Origin: Streptomyces sp. HUAS CB01
Lineage (GTDB): Bacteria; Actinomycetota; Actinomycetes; Streptomycetales; Streptomycetaceae
Assembly (NCBI RefSeq): GCF_030406905.1
Contig: NZ_CP129137.1
Location: 2,917,001 to 2,981,000 of the forward strand
DNA: 64,000 nucleotides
Direction: 5' to 3'
Shown here: one piece after another, positions 34,182 to 43,102 of the stretch
How positions within the stretch are numbered: position 1 is the first letter of the stretch
How the letters are laid out: the number at the start of each line of letters is the position of its first letter
Notes under the pieces: model-generated
Databases searched by the model: none
What the model was told of the DNA's origin: nothing
Seen by the model: the letters and a program-made list of their open reading frames with translations, nothing else
Program-made: the position numbers and the translations under genes

Positions 34182-35621
34182 CTACTTGGCCGCGTCCGCG
34201 TACTCGGCGGGACGCTCGGTGAGCTGCGGGTTGCGCTTCTTGAGGATCGCCCAGCCGACCGCCAGTCCGATGCCCCAGACCGCGCCCACGACCAGGGAGA
34301 TCCGGGAATCCTTGTCGTAGGCGATCATGCCGGTCACGGCGATCAGGAAGATCAGGGCGACCCAGCTGAACTTGGCACCGCCGGGGGCCGGGAAGGACGA
34401 GGCGGGCAGGCTGCCGGCCTCGACCGCGCGGCGGTAGCGGATGTGGCTGACGAGGATCATCATCCACGTCCAGATACCGGCGGCGGTGGCCACCGAGACG
34501 ACGTAGCCGAACGCCTTCTCCGGGACGACGTAGTTGAGGACGACGCCGATGCCCATGAGCGCGACGGAGACGGCGATGCCCACGGCCGGGGTCTTGCGGG
34601 CGTTCAGGCGTCCGAAGGCCTGCGGGGCCTCGCCGTTGGACGCCAGGTCGCGCAGCATGCGGCCGGTGGAGTACATGCCGGAGTTGCACGAGGAGAGCGC
34701 GGCGGTCAGCACCACGAAGTTGACGATGCCGGCGGCGAGCGGGATGCCGATCTTGTCGAAGGCGTGGACGAACGGGCTCTCACCCGCGGAGAACTCGGTC
34801 CACTTCACGACGGAGAGGATCACCACGAGGGCGCCGACGTAGAAGATGATGATGCGCCAGGGCAGCGTGTTGATGGCCTTGGGGAGCGTCTTCTCGGGGT
34901 TCTCGGACTCGCCGGCGGTGACGCCGACCAGTTCGACGGCGAGGTAGGCGAACATGACGCCCTGAAGGGTCATCAGGCTGGAGCCGATGCCGTTCGGGAA
35001 GATGCCGTCGTGCGCCCAGAGGTTGGAGGCCGCGGCGGTGTCACCGGCGTCGGAGAAGCCGAGGGTGAGCACGCCGAGACCGATCACGATCATGCCGATG
35101 ATCGCGGTGACCTTGACCATCGAGAACCAGAACTCGACCTCGCCGAAGATCTTCACCGAGATCAGGTTGACGCCGAAGAGCACCACCAGGAACACCAGGG
35201 CGCTGACCCACTGCGGGATCTCCGGGAACCAGAAGTGCATGTAGATGGCGGCCGCGGTGAGTTCCGCCATGCCGGTGACGACCCACATCAGCCAGTACGT
35301 CCAGCCGGTGACGAACCCGAAGAACGGGCCGAGGAACTCGCGGGCGTACTCCGCGAAGGAGCCCGAGACGGGCCGGTACAGCAGGAGTTCGCCCAGCGCC
35401 CGCATGATGAAGAAGATCACCACGCCCGCGAGGGCGTACATCAGGATGATGCTGGGTCCGGCCTTGGCGATGTTCGCCCCGGCACCCATGAAGAGGCCCA
35501 CGCCGATGGCGCCGCCGATGGCGATCATCTGGACCTGTCGGCTGCCGAGCCCTCGCTCGTAGCCTTCCTGCGGAGTGCCCCCGGCCTCGCCGGCGTGCTT
35601 GTCGACCTGCAACGAGGTCAT
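34182..35621 (-). CDS. AAT-family amino acid permease
   Basis: A 479-residue, 12-helix amino acid:proton symporter of the GabP/AnsP/CycA (AAT) group. The opening is the family signature (GLGSRQVQMIAIGGAIGVGL), followed by GPSIILMYALAGVVIFFIMRALGEL and GSFAEYAREFLGPFFGFVTGW. ATG 35621 follows GGAGAAAGG at ten bases; an in-frame ATG seven codons upstream is possible. The substrate could be GABA, asparagine, proline or an aromatic amino acid. It stands alone with a long upstream region. Confidence 0.9.
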   Translation of the reverse strand: MTSLQVDKHAGEAGGTPQEGYERGLGSRQVQMIAIGGAIGVGLFMGAGANIAKAGPSIILMYALAGVVIFFIMRALGELLLYRPVSGSFAEYAREFLGPFFGFVTGWTYWLMWVVTGMAELTAAAIYMHFWFPEIPQWVSALVFLVVLFGVNLISVKIFGEVEFWFSMVKVTAIIGMIVIGLGVLTLGFSDAGDTAAASNLWAHDGIFPNGIGSSLMTLQGVMFAYLAVELVGVTAGESENPEKTLPKAINTLPWRIIIFYVGALVVILSVVKWTEFSAGESPFVHAFDKIGIPLAAGIVNFVVLTAALSSCNSGMYSTGRMLRDLASNGEAPQAFGRLNARKTPAVGIAVSVALMGIGVVLNYVVPEKAFGYVVSVATAAGIWTWMMILVSHIRYRRAVEAGSLPASSFPAPGGAKFSWVALIFLIAVTGMIAYDKDSRISLVVGAVWGIGLAVGWAILKKRNPQLTERPAEYADAAK

Positions 35622-36127
35622 GGTTGATGCGCCTTTCTCCATGCTGATCCGCGCCGACTGGACTCGGCTGCGGACCAGGTCCTGATCCCCCCGGATACCG
35701 ATGGAGTGCCACCGGCGGTCTGCCGGTCCAAGCGCTCCCGGGGACATGGGTGGCGTCCCCGGCAGGTCGTGAAGATTTATCACGGTGGCAACGTTGATCG
35801 ATCCGGGGCGATGTGGCGCACCCCACAGGGAGAAGCGGACAATTCACCCTTGTTGCGGCAAACGCGGGTGCCCGAGTGATGTGATCGTTATCCGGATTTG
35901 AGCGTCCGTTGAGCGAACATCGGGTGTCTCGAAGGGGTTCACAGCTACGGCCGGTGACGCATTTTGCGTCCTGGCGCGCCGTCCGCTACGGGCCGTGACG
36001 AGAGCGCCGCGCTCGCACGTGCGTCACCCCACGGCCGCCCGCGTCACCTCAGCGGGCCCGCGCACCCGACGCGGCAGCCGCCCCTGCGGCCGCCGCCCCT
36101 CCGGCAACCCGCCCGCGGCCGGACCGG
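35622..36127. other. Non-coding upstream region of the permease gene
   Basis: This 506-base gap is less GC-rich than its surroundings near 35770-35960 (for example ATTTATCACGG and GATCGTTATCCGGATTTG), which probably holds the permease promoter. I see no ORF with a family match, no RNA gene and no strong hairpin. Confidence 0.4.
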
Positions 36128-36724
36128 CTACGGCATCAGGGTCTCGACCAGCGTCTCCTGCAGCGCCCCGAGCCAGAGGTACGCCATGACCATCGGTTTG
36201 CGCGGATCGGTGTCCGGCAGCCGGTACAGGTCGCCGGTCTCGTCGTCGTCGGTGACCTCGAGCCGGGTGCCGATGGTCAGCCGCAGGTCGTTGAGCGCCC
36301 CGAGCCAGTGCAGCGAGTCCTCGGGGGTGAGTTTGAGGACGGCCCCGCCCTCTCCCGTCGCGGTGAGCGCGTCGAGGTTGCGGACGACGGCGAGGGCGTC
36401 GTCGCGCTTGCGGGCGCGCAGGTCGTTCTCCGTGAAGCGGCGGAACTCGGCCGAGAACTCGCGGAGTTCCTCGTCCTCGCCCTGCTCGGTGTCCGGCTTC
36501 GCGTACGCGTCCGGGAAGAGCCGCGCGAGCGCGGGGTCGGACGGGGGCTCGCTCGGCCCCTCCGCGAAGAGCGCGGCGAGCGGGTCCGCGTCCTCGGCGG
36601 GCTCGTCACCCGGGCCGATCAGCTCCAGCAGCTGGACGGCGAGCGAGCGCAGGATGGAGATCTCGACCTCGTCGAGCGCGACGGCCGCGCCGCCGCCCGG
36701 CAGCGCCTCGAACTGTCCTGCCAT
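36128..36724 (-). CDS. DUF2017 family protein
   Basis: A 198-residue acidic, helical protein beginning [26 protein letters not shown]. It matches DUF2017, an actinobacterial family nearly always found right after clpS. The start ATG (36724) overlaps the clpS stop as ATGA, so the two are translationally coupled. The C-terminal ends PMVMAYLWLGALQETLVETL. No catalytic motif is visible. The fixed link to clpS suggests work with the ClpAP/ClpCP adaptor system, but this is inference. Confidence 0.88.
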   Translation of the reverse strand: MAGQFEALPGGGAAVALDEVEISILRSLAVQLLELIGPGDEPAEDADPLAALFAEGPSEPPSDPALARLFPDAYAKPDTEQGEDEELREFSAEFRRFTENDLRARKRDDALAVVRNLDALTATGEGGAVLKLTPEDSLHWLGALNDLRLTIGTRLEVTDDDETGDLYRLPDTDPRKPMVMAYLWLGALQETLVETLMP

Positions 36725-37035
36725 CACTGACGTTCCTGGGAGAGCGTGGCCCACAGCCCGTATCCGTGCATCGCCTGCACGTCGCGTTCCATTTCCTCGC
36801 GGGTGCCGCTGGAGACGACCGCGCGCCCCTTGTGGTGGACGTCGAGCATGAGCTTGTGCGCCTTGTCCTTGGAGTAGCCGAAGTACGCCTGGAAAACGTA
36901 GGTGACGTAGCTCATCAGATTGACCGGATCGTTGTGGACGATCGTCACCCAGGGAACATCGGGTTCGGGTACGGCGAACGTCTCCTCGGCCGACCGGGTC
37001 TGCTCGATCTCTAGGGGCACAGTCACTCCACCCAT
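36724..37035 (-). CDS. clpS: ATP-dependent Clp protease adaptor ClpS
   Basis: A roughly 103-residue adaptor that delivers N-degron substrates to Clp ATPases. The core reads [21 protein letters not shown], with the conserved HNDxxN, then [19 protein letters not shown] with the N-degron pocket residues and a C-terminal strand YGLWATLSQ. The N-terminal start is uncertain between ATG 37035 and GTG 37026; the latter has GGTGGA directly before it. It precedes and overlaps the DUF2017 gene, and diverges from pncB across about 92 bases. Confidence 0.93.
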   Translation of the reverse strand: MGGVTVPLEIEQTRSAEETFAVPEPDVPWVTIVHNDPVNLMSYVTYVFQAYFGYSKDKAHKLMLDVHHKGRAVVSSGTREEMERDVQAMHGYGLWATLSQERQ

Positions 37036-37090
37036 GCTGCCACCCGAGGGGGCCTGTCGCACAAACGCCCCCGGCCGATCCGACGACATC

Positions 37091-37120
37091 TCGTCACTTT
37101 GACGAAATCTGCGCTAGCAT
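37091..37120 (+). promoter_or_regulatory. pncB promoter with palindromic operator, probably leaderless
   Basis: TAGCAT at 37115-37120 is a good -10, and the pncB ATG begins eight bases later with no ribosome site, so the mRNA is probably leaderless. The dyad TCGTCA-CTT-TGACGA (37091-37105) covers the -35 position. It is a candidate operator for an NAD-biosynthesis repressor (NrtR or similar); the identity is inference. Confidence 0.6.
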
Positions 37121-37127
37121 CGCACGT

Positions 37128-38459
37128 ATGAACACTGCGGATCTGGGTCTGCCGGTCTCCGTGCCGTCGACCGCGCTCTTCACCGACCAGTACGAGTTCA
37201 CGATGCTGCAGGCGGCCCTGAAGGCGGGCACCGCGGACCGCCGGTCGGTCTTCGAGGTCTTCACCCGCCGGCTGCCCGAGGGCCGCCGGTACGGCGTGGT
37301 CGCCGGCACCGGTCGCGTCCTGGACGCCGTGGAGAACTTCCGCTTCGACGAGAGCGTGCTCGCCTTCCTCCGGGACCACGGCATCGTGGACGAGCCGACG
37401 CTCCAGTGGCTGGCCGGCTACCGCTTCGGCGGCGACATCCACGGCTACCCGGAGGGCGAGGTCTACTTCCCCGGCTCGCCGGTCCTGCGCGTGGAGGGCT
37501 CCTTCGCCGAGTGCGTGCTGCTGGAGACCGTGGTCCTGTCGGTCCTCAACCACGACTCGGCGATCGCGGCCGCCGCGTCCCGGATGTCGGCCGCCGCCGC
37601 GGGCCGCAGGCTCATCGAGATGGGTGCCCGGCGCACCCACGAGCTCGCCGCCGTCGCCTCCGCGCGCGCGGCGTACGTCGGGGGCTTCCACTCCACCTCC
37701 GACCTCGCCGCGGGCTTCCGCTACGGCATCCCCACGGTGGGCACCAGCGCGCACGCGTTCACCCTTCTGCATGACACCGAGCGGGACGCCTTCCGGGCCC
37801 AGGTCGACTCGCTGGGGCGCGGCACCACCCTGCTCGTCGACACCTACGACGTCGCCGAGGCCGTCCGTACGGCCGTGGAGATCGCCGGCACCGGCCTCGG
37901 GGCCGTGCGCATCGACTCCGGGGACCTGCTGATGGTCGCCCACCGGGTCCGCCGGCAGCTCGACGACCTCGGCGCCCGCGACACGAGGATCGTGGTGACC
38001 TCCGACCTCGACGAGTACGCCATCGCCTCGCTGGCCGCGGCACCCGTGGACGCCTACGGCGTGGGGACGCAGCTGGTCACCGGCAGCGGCCAGCCGACCT
38101 GCTCGATGGTCTACAAGCTGGTCGCCCGGGCCGAGTCGGCCGACCCGGACGCGCCGCTCGTACCGGTGGCGAAGAAGTCGACGGGCGGCAAGCTGTCCGT
38201 GGGCGGGCGCAAGTGGGCCGCCCGGCGGCGGGACGAGTACGGCGTCGCCGAGGCCGAGGTGCTCGGCACCGGCCCGGTGCCGGAGTCACTGGTCGACGGG
38301 CAGCTGCTGACGGAGCTGGTCAAGGGCGGCGAGGTGGTCGCCCGTGAGCCGTTGGACGCGGCGCGCGAGCGGCACATCGAGGCACGCGCGGCGCTGCCGA
38401 TCTCCGCTACCCAGCTGTCCCGCGGTGAGCCGGTGATCCCCACGGAGTACCTCATGTGA
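37128..38459 (+). CDS. pncB: Nicotinate phosphoribosyltransferase
   Basis: A 443-residue enzyme joining nicotinate to PRPP to give nicotinate mononucleotide in NAD salvage. Family features include FTDQYEFTMLQAALK near the start, FEVFTRRLPEGRRYGV, GGFHSTSDLAAGFRYGIPTVGTSAH with the conserved His region, and DSGDLLMVAHRVR for the phosphate. Length is normal for the actinobacterial PncB. Nicotinamidase (pncA) follows on the same strand 150 bases downstream, so the Preiss-Handler salvage steps are side by side. A palindrome overlaps its promoter. Confidence 0.95.
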   Translation: MNTADLGLPVSVPSTALFTDQYEFTMLQAALKAGTADRRSVFEVFTRRLPEGRRYGVVAGTGRVLDAVENFRFDESVLAFLRDHGIVDEPTLQWLAGYRFGGDIHGYPEGEVYFPGSPVLRVEGSFAECVLLETVVLSVLNHDSAIAAAASRMSAAAAGRRLIEMGARRTHELAAVASARAAYVGGFHSTSDLAAGFRYGIPTVGTSAHAFTLLHDTERDAFRAQVDSLGRGTTLLVDTYDVAEAVRTAVEIAGTGLGAVRIDSGDLLMVAHRVRRQLDDLGARDTRIVVTSDLDEYAIASLAAAPVDAYGVGTQLVTGSGQPTCSMVYKLVARAESADPDAPLVPVAKKSTGGKLSVGGRKWAARRRDEYGVAEAEVLGTGPVPESLVDGQLLTELVKGGEVVAREPLDAARERHIEARAALPISATQLSRGEPVIPTEYLM

Positions 38460-38609
38460 GCCGGATGAACACGAGGAGAGCCGAGAGACGACTGCGACGG
38501 CGCTAGCAGGCAAAGGCCCTCTCCCGCAAGGCGGTTGAAGTCTCTACCCTCGGAACGTTGCCGCCCGACCGTTTCCCCCGCCCGCCGCATCCACCGAAGG
38601 ACACCCGCC

Positions 38610-39194
38610 ATGCACCGCGCATTGATCGTCGTCGACGTTCAGAACGACTTCTGCGAAGGGGGCAGCCTCGCGGTGGCCGGGGGCGCGGACGTCGCCGCCG
38701 CCATCACCGACTACATCGGCCAGGCCCAGCCCGGCTACCGCCACGTGGTGGCCACCCGCGACCACCACGTCGACCCGGGCGGCCACTTCTCCGAGCAGCC
38801 GGACTACGTCGACTCGTGGCCGGCGCACTGCGTCGCCGGGACGGAGGGCGTGGGCTTCCACCCGAACTTCGCCCCCGCGGTCGCCTGCGGATCGGTCGAG
38901 GCGGTCTTCGACAAGGGGGCCCACGAGGCCGCGTACAGCGGCTTCGAGGGCGCCGACGAGAACGGCGTGACGCTGGCGGAGTGGCTGCGCTCCCGCGACG
39001 TGACCGAGGTCGACGTCGTGGGCATCGCCACCGACCACTGCGTGCGCGCCACCTCGCTGGACGCCGTGCGCGAGGGCTTCCGCACGCATGTGCTGCTCGA
39101 CCTCACCGCCGGGGTCTCGGAGGAGACGACGGACCGGGCCCTGGAGCAGATGCGGCGTGCGGGCGTGGAGCTCTCCGGCAAGCCGGTGGTCTGA
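38610..39194 (+). CDS. pncA: Nicotinamidase
   Basis: A 194-residue isochorismatase-fold amidohydrolase that converts nicotinamide to nicotinate. It has the catalytic triad Asp in VVDVQNDFCEGG, Lys in FDKGAHEAAYSGF and Cys in ATDHCVRATSLDA, and the metal set in TRDHHVDPGGHFS. PncA-type enzymes also activate pyrazinamide. ATG 38610 starts the family's usual MHRALIVVDVQNDF; upstream in-frame codons are not conserved-looking. It supplies substrate to the pncB product encoded just upstream. Confidence 0.95.
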   Translation: MHRALIVVDVQNDFCEGGSLAVAGGADVAAAITDYIGQAQPGYRHVVATRDHHVDPGGHFSEQPDYVDSWPAHCVAGTEGVGFHPNFAPAVACGSVEAVFDKGAHEAAYSGFEGADENGVTLAEWLRSRDVTEVDVVGIATDHCVRATSLDAVREGFRTHVLLDLTAGVSEETTDRALEQMRRAGVELSGKPVV

Positions 39195-39241
39195 CGGCCT
39201 GACGGCGCTCCCCGCCTCCCTGCTGTGGCGCGGCCCCGGCA

Positions 39242-39556
39242 CTACGCCCCGCCCGCCGGGCGCAGCAGGGCGCGGATGGGGTGCCAGAGCTCCTGGGTGA
39301 GCGGCTCGTGGGTGCGCCAGAGCAGCCCGTCCGGATGGTGCAGCACCGCCGTGATCTCGTCCGGCGTCGGTGGCTCCGCGTTACCGCGCAGATACACCGC
39401 CCGCAGCCCCAGGTTCCGCAGTCGCGTCAGGGCGCGCGCACGGTTCGCCGCGTGCACCAGCACACGCACCGTACGGCCGCCGCCTGCCGGGTCGGGCAGA
39501 CCTATCGCGACCACGACACTGCCTCCTGGCAGCTTGCAGAAACCTCCGCCGGGCAC
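39242..39556 (-). CDS. Hypothetical 104-residue protein
   Basis: The frame starts at GTG 39556, nine bases after GGGGGAG, and encodes a compact protein with beta-strand-like VVVAIGLPDP and VRVLVHAANRARALTRL, then GNAEPPTPDEITAVLHHPDGLLW and a C-terminal ELWHPIRALL. Codon bias supports coding. I know similar proteins only as conserved Streptomyces hypotheticals. It converges on pncA, ending 47 bases after it. Confidence 0.7.
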   Translation of the reverse strand: MPGGGFCKLPGGSVVVAIGLPDPAGGGRTVRVLVHAANRARALTRLRNLGLRAVYLRGNAEPPTPDEITAVLHHPDGLLWRTHEPLTQELWHPIRALLRPAGGA

Positions 39557-39927
39557 GCCGCATCACTCCCCCGTGAGCTCGCTGTCAATAAGAACTTCGT
39601 CAGACGCACCTAAACACGATCGGCCGCCGCCCGCTAGAGGGCATCGGCCGATCACGCTCTGACCTGGCCTTTTAGCGATGGATCAGCGAGGAGGGACCCG
39701 CTTCCGGCTCCCCTTCGGGACATCTCGCCCACTCCGGGGTCGGGCGAGCGTCAACAAACGGCCACCCCGGCGCAACCTGCTCTCCGGACTCCGACCACCG
39801 TCGCCGGGGCCGATCACCGCGGACGGCGGGCCGCTCCGGCCGGGCGCCGGGAGCGGCCCGGCACGGCGAAGCGGGGTGCCCGCGCGACGAGCGCGCGGAC
39901 ACCCCGCTCCCTGTGCCGTGCTACGGC
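39557..39927. other. Intergenic region upstream of the 39242 gene and after the M6 protease
   Basis: This 371-base gap contains the promoter of the leftward 104-residue gene (somewhat AT-richer at 39580-39680) and the terminator of the protease gene at 39870-39908. No other gene is visible. Confidence 0.5.
39870..39908 (-). terminator. 17-bp hairpin terminator of the M6 protease gene
   Basis: Arms AGCGGGGTGCCCGCGCG (39870-39886) and 39892-39908 pair with one mismatch around a short loop, 20 bases after the protease stop codon. Confidence 0.7.
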
Positions 39928-42360
39928 CTACTTGACCGAAGGACCGACCTGGACCGTGATCGTCTGGCCGCTCTTCGGCTCCTTGACGATCGAGATCTTG
40001 GTGTTGGTGTTCGGGACCTGAACACCGGCGGTCGGGTTCTCCTCGAACCAGTAGACGCCCTTGCGGTCGTCGAAGACCGAGTTGCCCTTGTGGGAGGCGA
40101 TCCGCACGGGGACGTCCGCCTTGTGCAGGGTGAGCGCGTCCGAGCGGAAGGTGCTGAAGGTCGAGTCGAACGCCTGGATGCGGTTGCGCATCAGCGTGCC
40201 GTCGGCCCACTTGAGGGCCTTGGGGTTGGCGTCGACCGGCAGGATCAGACCCTTGCCCGGGTGCTGGCTCGTGTTGTTGTCCTTCTGGGAGGTGTCCCAC
40301 AGCCAGACGAGCAGACCGTTCTGGTACGGGTAGTGCTCGACCCAGCCGTCCTTCGGCGCCTTGAAGCCGAAGTTGTACGGACCGACCTTGAGGGTCTGGT
40401 CGTACGAGACGTACTGGCGGTTCTCGGCGAGGTAGTACTGCTCGTACTCGTCCGTGAAGGACTCACCGATGCGGGAGAAGCCCTTGGCGGTCCAGCCGGC
40501 CGCCTCGGTCTCGGCGTTGTCGCTGAAGACCGGGGCGCCGTCCGCGGTGACGACGATGCCGTCCGCCGCGAAGCCCTTGCCCGCCACGCCACCGTCCGTC
40601 TGGTAGCGGAAGCGGACGTCGACCTTCTTGCCGGCGTACGCGTCGAGCGCGTACACGAGCTTCTTGTGCGCGCCCGACGGGCCGGTCAGCGCCGGCTTGT
40701 CGGAGGCGTCGCGGGTGATCGGCGCGCCGTCGGCGGTGCCTTCCACGGCCTCCCAGTTGGCGCCGCCGTCCGTCGACACCTCGGTGTAGAGGTAGTCGTA
40801 GTCGGCCTCGATGTCCCACCAGCCGGTGAGCTCCAGGGACGCCTTGGACTTGCCGGTGAGGTCGACGGAGCGGGTGAGGGTGTTCTTGAGGTCGTCACCC
40901 ATGTCGCTCCACCACTGCATGGAGCCCTCGGCGGGCTTCACGATGCTGGTGGTGACCTTCTTCTTCGGCAGCTCGACGACGAGGGCCTGCGGGTTCTTGG
41001 TGTTGTACTCCGCCACGCCCAGCTTGTGGGCGGACTTCGTCGCCGCCTTGGCCTTGGTGTAGTTGAGCCAGCCGAGCTGCAGCTTGTCCCAGGCGTTCAT
41101 GTCGCCCGGCAGGTCGCCGATGGCGTCCCGGCCGGTGCCGAGCCAGGAGCCGGACGACATCAGGGACCAGAACCCGGTGGAGTTCTCGCCGCCGCCGGAG
41201 GTGTCGTACAGGTCCGGCAGACCGAGGTCGTGACCGTACTCGTGGGCGAAGACGCCGAGGCCGCCGTTCTCCGGCTGCATGGTGTAGTCGCCGACCCAGA
41301 TCCCGGTGCTGCCGATCTGGGTGCCGCCGGCCTTGTTGTTCGCCGGGCCGGTCTTGCCGGCGTCGGTGCCGTAGGCGTACCAGCGGTGGGCCCACAGGGC
41401 GTTCGCGCCCTCGGCGCCGCCGCCGGCCGACTCGTCCTCGCCCGCGTGGACGATCTGGAAGTGGTCGATGTAGCCGTCGGCCTCGTTGAAGTTGCCGTCG
41501 GCATCGAAGTCGTAGCGGTCCCACTGGTCGTACTGCGCCAGGTCGGCCTTGATCTGGGCGTCGGTACGGCCCTTGGCCTTCTGGTCGGCGGTCCAGGCGG
41601 TGACGCCGTCACGGACCGCGTCCCACACGTTGTTGCAGTTGGACTGGCCGCAGTAGTTGGAGCCGTAGCGGGCCTCGTTCCAGTCGACCTTGACCCAGTC
41701 CGAGACCGTGCCCTCGACCGAGTACCGGCCGGAGGAGGTGCGCTCGTAGTAGGTCTTCAGCGAGTGCTTGGGGTTCCCCTTCTTATCCTTGCCCTCGCCG
41801 AAGTACAGGTCCTGGAAGTGCTGCCGGTTGTAGTCCTTCTGCCAGGCGGTCGAGTTGTCCACCTTGCGGTCCGGCTGCGCGATCTTGTTGTGCAGCGGAC
41901 CGGGGGTGCCGCCGAACTTCTGGACGGGCGGCTTGGGGCCGTCGCCGTCCGGGTCGAACATCGTGGTGTCGTCGACCTTGTCGCCGAACTCCACCAGGAT
42001 CGTGAAGATCTTGTCGGTCTTCTCCCGGCCCAGCTCGACGTACTTCTTGTCGTCGAGCTTCACGACCTTGGACGCGCCGCGCTTCTGCACGGTCGCGTCC
42101 CCGGATATGACCTGCTCCAGCGCCGCTTGGCGCTGCTGCTCCTGCTGCTTGCTGAACGGACCCTCGAGATCGTGGTCCACGTGGCCCTTCTGGGCCTTGT
42201 TGTGGTCGGAGCCGGGCGCCGGATCGTGGCGCTCGACCCCGGGGGCCCCGGAGGGCCGGTTCTCGGCCTGGGCGGTGGTGAGTGCCGCGGCCGTTGCCCC
42301 TGTCGTGGCCAGTGCCACGAGCACCGCGGACGCTCTGATCGCCCGTCGCTTGCCTGTCAC
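39928..42360 (-). CDS. Secreted immune-inhibitor-A-type metalloprotease (M6)
   Basis: An 810-residue extracellular protease starting at GTG 42360. A signal peptide (RASAVLVALATTGATAAALTTAQA, given in two parts: RRAIRASAVLVALATTGATA and ALTTAQA) is followed by a propeptide and the M6 catalytic domain with HEYGHDLGLPD (zinc ligands His373, His377, Asp383; Glu374 catalytic). The C-terminal half has the immune-inhibitor-A beta domains, including WWDIEADYDYLYTEVSTDGG. InhA-type proteases degrade host or competitor proteins in Bacillus. In Streptomyces a role in growth-stage proteolysis is likely. A 25-bp palindrome lies about 140 bases upstream. Confidence 0.92.
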   Translation of the reverse strand: MTGKRRAIRASAVLVALATTGATAAALTTAQAENRPSGAPGVERHDPAPGSDHNKAQKGHVDHDLEGPFSKQQEQQRQAALEQVISGDATVQKRGASKVVKLDDKKYVELGREKTDKIFTILVEFGDKVDDTTMFDPDGDGPKPPVQKFGGTPGPLHNKIAQPDRKVDNSTAWQKDYNRQHFQDLYFGEGKDKKGNPKHSLKTYYERTSSGRYSVEGTVSDWVKVDWNEARYGSNYCGQSNCNNVWDAVRDGVTAWTADQKAKGRTDAQIKADLAQYDQWDRYDFDADGNFNEADGYIDHFQIVHAGEDESAGGGAEGANALWAHRWYAYGTDAGKTGPANNKAGGTQIGSTGIWVGDYTMQPENGGLGVFAHEYGHDLGLPDLYDTSGGGENSTGFWSLMSSGSWLGTGRDAIGDLPGDMNAWDKLQLGWLNYTKAKAATKSAHKLGVAEYNTKNPQALVVELPKKKVTTSIVKPAEGSMQWWSDMGDDLKNTLTRSVDLTGKSKASLELTGWWDIEADYDYLYTEVSTDGGANWEAVEGTADGAPITRDASDKPALTGPSGAHKKLVYALDAYAGKKVDVRFRYQTDGGVAGKGFAADGIVVTADGAPVFSDNAETEAAGWTAKGFSRIGESFTDEYEQYYLAENRQYVSYDQTLKVGPYNFGFKAPKDGWVEHYPYQNGLLVWLWDTSQKDNNTSQHPGKGLILPVDANPKALKWADGTLMRNRIQAFDSTFSTFRSDALTLHKADVPVRIASHKGNSVFDDRKGVYWFEENPTAGVQVPNTNTKISIVKEPKSGQTITVQVGPSVK

Positions 42361-42787
42361 TTGAAGGTGTCCTCCCCCGCGCGCCGGCGTACCGCGGGTC
42401 CAAGGAATGTGGGGTGGATCCGCTCGCGGCAGCGCGTCACAAGTGACGACATTCGACCGGAGTTGACGGAGAAAAAACAGACCTTGACTTGAACAGGCCA
42501 ACTGCACTATGCAGTAGTGCAGTTCCGAATAGCGGACGCACTCCACGCGTGCACGACCGGGTCCGCCGCGGCGGCCCTCCCGTGACCCGGCCGTCCGGTC
42601 AACAGGCGCATCCGCCCGGCCGGTTGCCGAGACACGTGACTCGATGCGCCCCCAGTGCACCGGTACCGTGGGTTAGGTCACGCTTACTGCCGGTTCCGCT
42701 CGGGCATCCACCCTCGTAGGGTCGCCGGACAGGGCGACCCGTTGCGACACACCACCGACATCGCCGCTTCGAGGGACGGAAACCGTC
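42361..42787. other. Divergent intergenic region with AT-rich palindrome
   Basis: 427 bases separate the M6 protease and the small membrane-protein gene at 42788. It contains an A-run (42472-42479), TTGACT at 42484-42489 and the palindrome at 42500-42524. No gene is visible. Confidence 0.5.
42500..42524. promoter_or_regulatory. 25-bp perfect palindrome, candidate operator
   Basis: AACTGCACTA (42500-42509) and its exact complement TAGTGCAGTT (42515-42524) flank a 5-base spacer. TTGACT 18 bases before TATGCA would place a rightward -10 inside the dyad. It is well suited as an operator for a dimeric repressor of the protease, the small membrane protein, or both. Confidence 0.7.
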
Positions 42788-43102
42788 ATGCCGCGTCCGA
42801 CTGCCGCACAGCTCGCCTACGGTTCGGCCACCGTCGTCGTCTCGACCGTCGCCATGCTTCTCGTCTCCCGTGCGACGACGGCGCTCGAGGTCGCCGTCGT
42901 CGGGGTCACCGCCCTCGCCCTGGGCCTGCTGGTCGCCGTGAGCGTACCGGTGCCGGACAGGGCGAAGGCGGCGCGCACGGCCGGTCGAAGCCGTGCGGCC
43001 GCCGTCGAGGACCGCTCCCTGCCCGCGGAGTCCTCCTCGCGGGTGCCCGTCGCCCACGCGGCGGACCGGCACCGCGTCGGGCAGCACTCAGGACGCCGTT
43101 GA
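42788..43102 (+). CDS. Small two-helix membrane protein
   Basis: A 104-residue protein with two hydrophobic helices (about residues 10-27, SATVVVSTVAMLLVS, and 33-55, LEVAVVGVTALALGLLVAVSV) and a basic, Ser/Arg-rich cytoplasmic tail. It begins at ATG 42788 and its last 15 bases overlap the convergent RDD gene. It is a hypothetical protein; I do not assign a role. The upstream palindrome may control it. Confidence 0.7.
   Translation: MPRPTAAQLAYGSATVVVSTVAMLLVSRATTALEVAVVGVTALALGLLVAVSVPVPDRAKAARTAGRSRAAAVEDRSLPAESSSRVPVAHAADRHRVGQHSGRR

Noticed and set aside
39928..42492. An 859-codon plus-strand open frame opposite the M6 protease
   Set aside because: Val/Gly/Leu/Asp-rich antisense artefact; the opposite strand has the signal peptide and HEYGH zinc motif.
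42672..42692. Iron box (DmdR/IdeR type) near TTAGGTCACGCTTACT
   Set aside because: Only the left half resembles the consensus, and the nearby genes have no iron role.
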